Part shown: one piece after another, positions 1-9,500 of the stretch | How positions within the stretch are numbered: position 1 is the stretch's first letter | How the letters are laid out: every line of letters starts with the position of its first letter | Assembly (NCBI GenBank): GCA_022457155.1 | Contig: JAJGOT010000437.1 | Span: 248,001-312,000, forward strand | DNA from: Cladopsammia gracilis | Lineage: Eukaryota > Cnidaria > Anthozoa > Scleractinia > Dendrophylliidae | Reading direction: 5' to 3' | DNA length: 64,000 nt | The notes under the pieces: model-generated | Told to the model about the DNA's origin: nothing | What the model saw: only the letters and a program-made list of their open reading frames with translations | Databases searched by the model: none | Made by a program: the position numbers and the translations under genes

Positions 1-2
1 TG

Positions 3-305
3 GCCATATCTGGCCACCGAAATGAGTCAAGCTTGCAAAGCTATCACAATCAGCCATCAGTGAACCAGCTTCGAAGGTGCAGCGACGTCCTGACAGTGGC
101 TCTTGGCGCAGATGAAGTTCAGCAAAGTTCACCAGCAAGACGTCCATTTCAGCAGCTACCCTGTACGAGCTCCTCTGCTAACAGCATTTCGACAAATATA
201 AATAATCAGAGCACAGCTGCGACGGCCTACACAGCTAGCGCTGCCTACAGCAATATGTTCAATTCTTGCTCAATCGGCGCCGTAAACGTCACTTTCAACC
301 GCTAA
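3..305 (+). CDS. 3'-terminal coding exon of an unidentified gene
   Basis: The frame is open from base 3 to a TAA ending at 305, so this is probably the last exon, or part of it, of a gene that starts outside the window. About 100 residues are visible. They are rich in Ser, Gln, Asn, Thr and Ala, with a low-complexity middle (SSSANSIST, STAATAYTASAAYS), and end in a more ordered stretch (SCSIGAVNVTFNR). No family was recognised. An AATAAA at about 492 could be the polyadenylation signal, giving a 3' UTR of about 200 bp. The composition would also fit a disordered C-terminal tail. No splice acceptor can be seen because the window starts here. Confidence 0.45.
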   Translation, partial: AISGHRNESSLQSYHNQPSVNQLRRCSDVLTVALGADEVQQSSPARRPFQQLPCTSSSANSISTNINNQSTAATAYTASAAYSNMFNSCSIGAVNVTFNR

Positions 306-557
306 CTGCCAACTGTTGATTTAAAGTCATTTGTTTCCCGAGGCATTATCCTTTTCACTCACATTGTTTGAGATTTAGAGCCATGTAATTTCAAGTAAAA
401 GCATTTTTCATTCATTAATTCTTTACAACCTCGGCGATTCAACAGATTTGTGCTTAATATATCCCTATTTGTGATTGATGAATTCAGAGAGAATAAAGAA
501 GTTGATCAGAATAAGCGCGTCTTTTTTGTCTCTTTTATCTCAGCAGCAATTTCATAA
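306..557. other. Probable 3' UTR and intergenic sequence
   Basis: AT-rich sequence after the stop codon with an AATAAA hexamer near 492. No other gene signal is seen. Confidence 0.35.
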
Positions 558-746
558 AAGCAATAGAACACATTTTCTATGACTTTACCGGCGTAATAGA
601 ATCACTTGGGATGTTGGGAGAACACTCGAAAAGCTTGTAAACCACTCGCCTACGGCTCGTGGTTTACAAGCTTTTCTCGTGTTCTCCCAACATCCCGCGT
701 GGTTCTATTACGCCGGTAAAGTCATAGAAAATGTGTTCTATTGCTT
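558..746. repeat. Foldback MITE, copy 1 (near-perfect palindrome)
   Basis: Two arms of about 85 bp are inverted copies around a short centre (ACTCGCCTACGGCTCG). The arms start AAGCAATAGAACACATTTTC and the motif ACGCCGGTAA occurs in both. A nearly identical copy in the same orientation lies at 10,029-10,217, differing by only a few bases, which implies recent movement or gene conversion. Confidence 0.85.
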
Positions 747-969
747 AAAGAAAATTAGAACACAAAAGAACGACAATACAATGCCCTTCTTTGTTGTTTA
801 ATTGCCGCCAAGCTTAAGCAACCTGGTTTGGTGGCTTAAATTTAATGAGAATTCTATTGTAGTTCGCCGACTCTCGTAACTTTAAGCGAGTTGGACAAGC
901 AACTGTTTTCACGAGATTTCCGACTGTCACTCGCTCAGCGACTTGAAAAATCGCTCGTGAAAACACGGC
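747..969. repeat. Partial MITE related to the element at 35,751-35,925
   Basis: The block around TTAGAACACAAAAGAACGAC and CTTTGTTGTTTAATTGCCG is the reverse complement of sequence inside 35,751-35,925. It ends with the same terminus (CTCGTGAAAACACGGCC). Its other end is unclear because the foldback at 558-746 abuts it. Confidence 0.55.
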
Positions 970-2819
970 CAGTATCATTGTTGTCAAGCGTGTTCAAGTT
1001 TTAAATCTACAACTCCACTTACCAAAAGTGATTTTATAATCTATGAAATAATCGCTTGTAATAAGGAAGCTACTATGTAGGGCAAAAACATTTCGCTAGA
1101 GATAGTTTCAGTCCTTTCATATTGTTGACATCGGCGCAAAGAGAAGAAGGTCAGCACGACACTTGACCTATTCGTTTGCGATCAGTTATCACCTACTCGA
1201 TAATTGATTTTTATCACTAGATTTTGTTTCCGAACAAGGAATTTTGTTTGCCACAAACTAAATTATTTGATGTTTACTTGTGCTTGCGTGACTGACTTTC
1301 TCAACTTTTGAAGAAAATTCATGAAGATTGCAGCTGTGCGTCTACGTCTCTCAACGGGTGGCTTTTCAATTACTCAAGCTAGATTTTCGATATGTAGCAG
1401 TACAGTAACATAGCTTTCTGCTAGTATAACTTTCATTGTAAAATTCGATGTAAAAGGACAAGATTTATGCCAGAGAAGTTTCCTCATTTTCAAGTGTTTA
1501 CCAAAGTGCTGAAAGTAGGAATGTTCGGGCTATTTAAAAAGACTTGTAAAATTGTATCTTCTTCCAATATTTTTACATTTCTACGCTCTCAAAGGGTTGC
1601 TCTACTTAACTGCAAAGAATCATTTTCATATGTTTAAGGTGTCTTTCTTCCCGAGCGATTTAAAGATACAGCAAATCTCGACTAAATTTAATGGCGGCTG
1701 CGACCTGAATACGGCATTTTAGTTTTTGAGGGATTTCTCGAAAACGAAAAGTCTTTGGAAAGTTTGAATGTAATTTTCGCAAAAAGGTCACCAAAGGGTT
1801 TCTCCTGACGAAATATGAAGAAATTCGAAAATTCAGTTTTGATGGCGAGATCTCGATATTTATAGACAGCCGCTCTTAATATATAGCTTTGCTTATATTT
1901 CATAGACAAAATGTTGCTGAAAGGTTGAAGTTGTGGCTTATGATATAATCAACATTTAATATGAGCAACAGCATAAAAAAAAAACTGCTGATCAGCAGTC
2001 AATTAAGTGTTTTCACCAAAGTCATATCAAAATTCAGAAGCATTAAAAAGCAGATTTAGATTATAAAATGTTTATAGCATTGCAGAGCGTTTAAAACTAC
2101 ACATCTGGCGAAATTTTAAAAGCGCAAAAATATTTCGTTCAAGAGTTATAGGCAAACGAGTATCATAATTTTTGGTTGAGAAATGTATGTAGCAGCCATC
2201 TTGGTGCCCCATTTAGGAGCACCAATATGGCGGCCAAAACTACACCCAAAATCTCATCACAAAATATTGAATGCACTATAAGTTCCATTAAATCGTCTTA
2301 TAAGCAACGATAATGCAAAAATGACTTTCAACGGCTTTAATTTTGTTTATTTTCACGGGTTATCTGAAATAGCGTGACAAAATATTAATTGCGTGACACA
2401 TTTAAAATATTTTAAATTTGGAAGCAAAACATCGTTAAAACCGAAACGTTTTCCGAGGGATTGTAACATTGGCTTTGTAGCTTTGTAGGATGTGTAGTTT
2501 AGATCTTTTTTTTTAATGACGTCATGTGCAAACCCACAATACTGATATAATGGTACAGACATTCCTTCACCTTCAGGGTATTATAACAACCGTGAGAGCT
2601 GTTTTGGATCTCTAAGATCAGAATAATTTGAAAAGTATTTTGGAGTTAAGCCCAATTCTTGTTTATCACTTTTATGTTGAGCAAGTTGGCTTGAAAAGAT
2701 ATGAGCTTATCCAAAAGCAAAATTGTAACTGCATACAAATGTAATTAAGTTTTAAGCCTACTTAAAATGGTGAAGATGTGTTATTGAGAAGGACTCTCGC
2801 TTACAGCATCAACTTATAG
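970..2819. other. Intergenic AT-rich sequence, no gene seen
   Basis: Only short chance open frames are found, with no splice-consistent exon. No strong tandem or inverted repeat was seen. Confidence 0.4.
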
Positions 2820-3330
2820 CCCTTACCAAACCAAGTGTATTTTAAAAGTGATTTAAAGGTACTTTTAATGTATTTGAACGATTTTAACTATATTTTGAGC
2901 TCATCATGGTGTATTGTTATTATATTTTAACAAAAATTCTAAAATAGTGGTAAGAGCTTGAAATGTATTCGAGGTATAGTTAAATGCTATTTAATAAACC
3001 GGATAGGCTTTTCCATGTATTTGTAAGCTATTTGTCGCCAAAACTACATTTCAAATAGAGTATTTGAACACTATTTTGACAACATGGCTGCCGAAGTGTT
3101 ACTCTAAATTGTTTTAAATAGACTATTTGAACACTGTTTGGAAAAGAATCATAAAATGTTGTCGATATATTATGTAGTTGTAACAAGTAAAAAATAAAAA
3201 AAATACGTTTTAAATATGAAGTTTAAATACTATTTGAAATGGACATTCATTACTACGCTTCTAAATAGCTCATAAATAGTCTATTTAAAACATGATTGAA
3301 GTTGAATTCACATGTCAGAGCTATTTGAAG
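2820..3330. repeat. Degenerate repeat built on CTATTTGAA/TTCAAATAG motifs
   Basis: The motif CTATTTGAA, its complement and close variants (TAGTCTATTTAAAAC, AATAGACTATTTGAAC) recur many times in both orientations across about 500 bp. Weak inverted ends (GTATTTTAAAAGTGATTTAAA and GCGATTTTAAAATAC) suggest an old non-autonomous element with internal iterons. Confidence 0.4.
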
Positions 3331-3427
3331 GGCGATTTTAAAATACAGAAACCAGGAACTGTTTCCAAACAGTAACAAACTATCGCATGGAAGGATAAGA
3401 GCAATACCCTTTGACTCTAAATAGGCA

Positions 3428-3553
3428 CGAAAACCCCTATAATGAGAAACAACTCTTCACGGTCGCGCTAGCCCTTGACGATAACAACTGTCATACAATC
3501 CTTTCTCTCTGCGTCCGGCGCACCTTGCCCCAGGACGAAGCCTTCAACAAATC
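3428..3553 (-). pseudogene. Possible start of DIRS tyrosine recombinase exon, decayed
   Basis: On the minus strand a pyrimidine-rich tract ending TTTCCCAG is followed by a frame reading DLLKASSWGKVRRTQRERIV, a stop (TGA where TGG is plausible), then QLLSSRASATVK and a second stop. A tyrosine recombinase gene is expected downstream of RT-RNase H in DIRS elements, and this stretch resembles the N-terminal core-binding part as I recall it. The homology ends near 3,380, so the catalytic part is missing. The identification is tentative and rests largely on position. Confidence 0.3.
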
Positions 3554-3844
3554 CTGGGAAAGAAAAAAGACGAAAAAAGACAAACATAGTAAAAAGGAAA
3601 AGAAAACAAAAAATATCGATATCTGCAAACAGAAGCATGCACACACAAACAAATGGAAAAAACCAACCTCTATGCAAGGTTGGACATATAGAGAGAAAAT
3701 CCAACAACATTGGCCTAAAACCGGCCGAGAAAAAACTGTCAACCGACGTGATAAAGCCACCCGGCTAAAAAACAGGGGCCAACATGGGCGAAAAAACTAC
3801 AAAGCCATCCGGCAACAAACAAACAAGGCCATCCGCAAAAATAA

Positions 3845-5932
3845 CTAAAAAACAAGCCGAACAGCAACAACGTGGCCATTCCATGACGGGGAGCCCAAAA
3901 GGGAATTGGTGTTACGCCCCTGCCGTAGGGCCGAGGTGCCTTTGAAAAACTGGTAACCAACCACAAAACCCCAAAACTCCCTAACCAAAAGGGGCCAAAA
4001 AGGGGAAGAAGGCCAATATGGCAAGACTAATGTACCCTGAGCCTTGGAGAGGAACATAAACCTAAGCACCTTAGAAAGGAGAACGACTGGGGGTACCACC
4101 CAACAGTTTTCATTCTGCCATGCCTGAAAAAATGCATCCACCCCGGAGGAGCCAGGATTCCAAAACCTAGAATTAAATCTAGGAACCTTGTTGTTGTAAA
4201 AAGTGGCAAAACAGTCTATGGTGTGGGGCCCCCAACGAGTGTCCAATAAACGGAAAATCTCAGGCGCAACCTCCCAATAATCGTAATCAATAACCTTACT
4301 CAAATAGTCCGCCTTCTCATTCAAGGAGCGTGGGACCCACTCAATCTCCAGGCAAATGTGATGGTTAAAACAAAAAGAGAAAATGTCAGAAGCCATTTCA
4401 TGAAGGTCAAACTTCATACTCCCAACCTGAACAATCCTTGCCGCTGCTTGACTGTCGGTGAACCATTTCACCCTGGAATTGAAAAGAGACGTACTCAGTG
4501 AACGCAAAACAAAACGGATGGCCGCTAATTCCCGATAGGTTGAACTCTGAGCTCGTTCCGCAGAAGTGAGCATCCTATGAGCATAAATGTCTTGTCCAAG
4601 GACATGACCGCCACAGGCAAAGTCACTGGCATCCGAGAAAACTGAAATAAACGAAGAATTACAAGAGGAGAAGCTCCTGGCGTTAACATGACGAATATTA
4701 TCCCTCCAAAATTGAAGCTCCACAATACAGTATCTGTCTAGTGGAAAAAGAGTATCCCAATCTTGCGCTGCTGCAACGGACATCTGACAATGTTTAGTCA
4801 TAATATTGCTGAGGTTCATCAAAACAGGGCCCATGGAAATAATTTGGCCCACAAGAGAGGCCAGAGCCCTCGCGGACAAATGAGGGTCTGACAGAGCTAC
4901 AAACCCTTTTGAAGCCGGGGTTCTGTGATGCTAATGGCTCCCCGGGTCCCATCCCAAACGATGCCCAACCATGTGATAACCTGAACGGGATCCCAAACAC
5001 TTTTGCTCAAGTTTGCAAGAAAACCCGCCGAAGACAGATCAGACCTCATGACACGAGAACTAACGCTACATAAGGCTTCGCTCCGTTCCACGCCCAGGCC
5101 ATCGTCCAGATAAACAACCGAACGTATCCCTTGAGATCGCCAGTGTTTGACCAGCGGCCTAAAGAGCTTGGTAAAAATATAGGGGGCCGAAGATAAGCCA
5201 AACGGCAGCACGGTAAACATGAAAAATTCCGCAGTCCCCGCAGACGTAGCCCAGCTAAAGCCAAGGTAGGGCTGGTGCTCGGGAAAAATATCCAAATGAT
5301 GATAACCACTTTTGAGATCAAATTTAATAAAGCAACAACCCTTATCAAAATAATCCAGGGCTACCCTCCAGTCCTCAAACTTAAACCTCTGCTTATACAC
5401 ATGCCTGTTGACATATCTTCAATCTAAGATCAAACGCCTCTTCCCACAGCTTTGCACGGAGACGGAGAGAGGATTAACAACCTTAAGGCAGGACCCGGGA
5501 ACGCGAACCACCCGCTTGCTGGAAAGTAACTCCAAGATAGACTCACTAACAAACTCCGAGTTATCCAAAGAAGAACGATTGTTCTTAAAAAAGGCGTAAA
5601 CAGGAGTAACGTAAAAAGGTATCTTATAACCCTCCGTAATACAATCAATAATGAAAAGAGGAGCATGGATCCCCTCCCAAAAACCCACATGGGCCTTAAG
5701 TCTACCCTTAACGTTCAAGTTGGCACGAGAATCTGACTTCTCAGATTCTATCTCAAACACCTCAAGAGAACTATCTACCTCAACAAAATCGTCATAAGGT
5801 CCAGGCGCAACATCGGCATGGGGAAATTCGACATCGTCAATTCGATTTGCTGCTTGACTGATTTCCTTGGGAACTGACAAAGGTACTTTTGACTGAAGGC
5901 CTGAAGCTTGCAGGCTTGTATCCACCCCCGAA
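3845..5932 (-). pseudogene. DIRS-type reverse transcriptase-RNase H, disrupted
   Basis: This is the polymerase part of a DIRS-like (tyrosine-recombinase) retroelement, read on the minus strand in three pieces. Piece 5,925-5,419 ends in the first RT block (GKRRLILD). A TGA then replaces an expected Leu codon, and the RT continues through KFDLKSGYHHLDI, LPFGLSSAPYIF and the catalytic YLDD (bases 5,101-5,112). A one-base frameshift near 4,900 leads into the thumb and RNase H part (SARALASLVGQIISMGP, FSDASDFACGG, RELAAIRF, WFTDSQAA) and the tryptophan-rich tail usual for DIRS. The upstream end is the target site of the 13-kb insertion at 5,933. Its gag portion lies beyond that insertion at 19,000-20,091. 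The element is inactive. Confidence 0.85.
5926..5932. repeat. Target site duplication, left copy (CCCCGAA)
   Basis: The same seven bases follow the other end of the element at 19,000-19,006, and both copies lie in the DIRS gag-pol region. This marks the insertion as transposition rather than rearrangement. Confidence 0.8.
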
Positions 5933-6109
5933 TATGGCGTGCCATTGGTGCCAAAATTAACATTCGTTTTTTTTGTATAAACGTTTTATTTTTCATAGAA
6001 ATTTGGGCTGATACCGGTACATTTTTATTTGAGTAGAGTTTTAATCGTCTTCACTCATTTTCAAAATTGGATACAAAATTTTTATTTTGGTCGACTGTCT
6101 ATATTTGGA

Positions 6110-6416
6110 TCGATTTTGCATCATGGTAGACTTTTTATTCGGTCGATTTTTTTATTTGGGTCAACTTTTTATTCGGGTCGACTTTTATTTGGGAAGACTT
6201 TTTATTCGGGTCGACTTTTATTTGGGTCGACTTTTTATTCGGGTCGACTTTTTATTTGGGTCGACTTTTTATTTGGGTTGACTTTTTATTTGGGTTAACT
6301 TTTTATTCGGGTCGACTTTTTATTTGGGTCGACTTTTTATTCGGGTCGACTTTTTATTCGGTCAACTTTTTATTCAGGTCGACTTTTTATTTGGGTTAAC
6401 TTTTTATTTGGGTCGA
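6110..6416 (+). repeat. 17-bp tandem array in left inverted repeat
   Basis: About 18 copies of GGGTCGACTTTTTATTT. The core alternates between two palindromes, GTCGAC and GTTAAC, and the third A/T block between TTTG and TTCG. The array is open in several frames, but those products (repeats of GRLFIWVDFLF) are a by-product of the repeat. Subterminal iterons like these are often transposase-binding sites; that role is inferred. Confidence 0.88.
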
Positions 6417-6434
6417 GTCTACGGGCTTCTCAAC

Positions 6435-6465
6435 CAGCGGTTGGTCGCCAGGAAACCAACCGCTG
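6435..6465 (+). promoter_or_regulatory. Inner hairpin of left inverted repeat, upstream of HECT start
   Basis: CAGCGGTTGGT and ACCAACCGCTG form a perfect 11-bp stem around a 9-base loop. The inverted repeat homology stops one base after the hairpin. It lies 63 bp before the HECT start codon, so it is in the promoter or 5' UTR. An identical stem precedes the integrase gene at 18,157-18,187. Confidence 0.6.
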
Positions 6466-6528
6466 AGCCACATATTGGGGACGTTGTGCTGACGTTGCTG
6501 CTTTACACGTGGGTGGACGTGGGTAGCA

Positions 6529-9500
6529 ATGGCGGAACACTCGACGGAAGAAACTCAGCGAGTTCTTCGGCAGTGCGCAAGCACACTGCTATCAGCAGTT
6601 TCAAGATTAGGACGGCCTTCTTCTTCTTCTACGGCTTCACCTGCCTCAACACCGCTCAGACCAGTGTCATCAGCAGTTTCAAGATTAGGGCAGCCTTCTA
6701 CTTCTACGGCTTCACCTGCCTCAACACCACTCAGACCAGTCTCAACGGCACTGCAAGAACATCGAAGGCTGTTTGGCTTTCAGCCGCCAACTTCAGCGAA
6801 ATCCTCGAATTCTGATGGCCGGGGAAAGCGGCGGAAAATTGCGAAGCCGCAGTGGTCTCACACTTTCGTTTGTTTGTTAAAGGTGGATGATTTAACTGTG
6901 CCTTCCTTTATTGAGAAAGGAACATTAGCTATTGCAGGGCTTGGTGAGACGAAAATTGCTTTCCCGGCGGGAAAAGGTTGCAGGGTGTTCATAGATACTA
7001 TCGAAAGTGAGTTTCCTAAACTGAAAGACGGTGGGGGATTCGAAATTTTGCGCGCCGATGGCAAAAATCTGCTAGTGGTTCCTTCACCTCCTGGTGGTTA
7101 CACTGTAGAATACTTGCAAGGAGTGCTCAACCAGGCCAAGGGATATATCCGGCCATTGCAAAAGAATCTATCGGCAGAAGCTTTTCCTACAGCGGAGGTA
7201 AGGTTGCCAATCTTAAATTTTAAAATAAGAACGACAGAAAATTTTCTACTTCCAGTGCATAGTTCCTGACCTAGTCATCCAAATAATGACCATCCCCCTG
7301 AAAGGCATCAATAAATACTGACCCAATACCTTTATTGAAAAAAAAATGAGCATCCTATCCTGTAACTGAGTGAAAATACCTGTGAACTCTCTCCCCCATG
7401 CCCTTTCCTTCACCCCCCATCCAGAAATAATTGCTAATGCCTAAACTTCTAGACTTCAGTTGCCCAGGGAGCAGGCCCCTGCTATGCAGTTTGTGCTACT
7501 GGATTGGATCAGGTTTCTTACCTTCTAAGATGCTCTGAGTTGGAGAGTCCTGTTTCAGTTTAATTTGAAGTGTTGTTGCTTGCATTTTCCTCATGGTAAA
7601 AGTTCCTTTCTTGATTGTGATGGGAAAATATAAGGGCAGTATAAGGCCCCGAGGACCCAAAAATCCTCTCACCTCCTTAGTTCAGCAAGGAAAAGCCAAA
7701 TTTCACTTGCCCTCCCCCTCTCCATTTTATGTTTCTATGGATAGAGTATGAAAAAGTAGATATTTCTAATTTGTGGTTTCAGAAGAGTTGGGTATAGTAT
7801 CATTATACCCTACTCTCATTACTACTTGCAAAGTAATACATCCCAATATACATGACAATGAAGGTTCTTGCTACTTTTCAGCTGAGAATGGGAAGGGGTG
7901 AAGAGGTAAATAGTCAAATAGTGGCAGCATTATGATAAACTGTTGTACTTAGTGTATGTAGCCTTTTTAAGGAAACATAAAAACTACAATTTCCTAGGGA
8001 TGGAATATTTGGTGAGTTTTCTTGGAATTCAATTAGTATGGTCAGCCACCCAAAAACTGGTTTCTTCCTATGCCAGCCTTTCCCATGTGTCTTTCAGTCA
8101 CCTCAGAAATTTAGAACTGTCTATAAAACAGTATCCAGTAGCTATGGAGGTTTTGCACGGAAGCCATGTTGCATGGCAGGAACAATAGATTCTTTTCCCT
8201 ATGGGAAAGAATGTTCTTGCTAATGCAAAACATTTTCATTGTTCCTTCCATGCAACATGGCTGTCGTGCAAAACCACTATAGGCATTTTATATAGCCCCA
8301 CTTCCCAAAGGTCAACTGAGATCAATTTCTGCTTAACACTAAAAATGCTGTGCTACTCCCCATGGCCATGTAAACCCTGTGAATGGGTTGACAGTCAATT
8401 CTTTACTATCATTGTTTTTTTTTATTTCAGTCAGACGATTCTTATACAGTAGAATGCTTGAATTGTTTTGAAGACATTCCTTGCAGCAAATTTAGAGACC
8501 ATCAGAACAGCTGCTGTACAAAAGGTATAGGGTCTATTTAGAAAAGTCCATATTACAACTACCAGTAGTAGAACTAGGGTGATATCTTATATTATAAAAT
8601 AACTGAGATACTACGCGCGTTCTGATTGGCCAAAGACCTATTAACTATTGTGCCGGTAAACTCATAGAAAACCGCGCAAGCGAAACTGTAAAGTAAACAA
8701 AGTTCAATTTCCCACTGCATCAACACAAGCGTGAGGAAAAAGAATTTCACAACTCGAGCCGGTTTAGTGTCTTATTACATATTGCGGTCTGTTAGAAGAT
8801 GAGAAGAGAAGATATGTTTCTTGTAAACGATAAGTTGCTGCTCAAACCTACAAAATAAAAAAAAAAATTCACACGCTCGCAAACAAAAAACGGCTTAACG
8901 ACAAAGAACACTAAGCTTTAATATTTTAAAACTGATATCAACAACAGGAATATATTTTCATTTAACATTGGCTTTGAAAGGCTTACATGCAGCGATCAAT
9001 GACAATCAAAACAACCTCGATACGTACTTTGTGAAGTTCACTGAACTGAAGGTTTAGCTATTAGTGGAAAGCTCAAAAATTATGGATCCCAAAGAGAAAA
9101 CAATGGCTTTCAAACTGAGGAATTTTCGATTGAAATTCACTGAACTGAAGTTTATAAATGTTCCTACAAATCCTAAGATAACTTCTAAATAAGACGGATT
9201 TTCACAGTGGAATTAAAAAGCAAGGCTTAAGCTTATAGCTTTGTTGTTTAGGATAAGCTTAATTATTTTACGCCGATTCCATTTATCTTACGCTTTATCG
9301 TGTTTTGTTTTTGAGATTTTTTCATTGAATACTTTTGTACCCGATGCAGTTTAAATTCTGATTATGTGTCCAAGCAAGGATGATCAATTAGCAAAAAGAA
9401 AATGAAGCTAACAAAAATTATAGGTTTATGGTTAAACAAATTATTTGCATGGAATGATCAAACAATTCAACTGTAGGCTTAAAAAACAATGAGCTTAGTT

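Larger units (their letters stand above)
5933..6466 (+). repeat. Left terminal inverted repeat of the 13-kb transposon
   Basis: It matches the complement of 18,156-18,999: the same outer end, then the TTTGGGCTGAT and TGAGTAGAGTTTTA blocks, the 17-bp array, and an inner hairpin ending CTGA. The difference in length comes from array copy number (about 18 versus 37 units). Confidence 0.88.

Noticed and set aside
3468..3768. Overlapping frames of 80-145 codons on both strands
   Set aside because: Lys/Asn or Phe-rich products of a purine/pyrimidine-skewed tract that is better explained as the intron before the DIRS recombinase exon.
6435..6466. Helitron 3' end (hairpin followed by CTRR)
   Set aside because: The hairpin ends in CTGA, but it lies at the inner edge of a terminal inverted repeat, both ends are inverted and a target duplication exists. 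Helitrons have neither.
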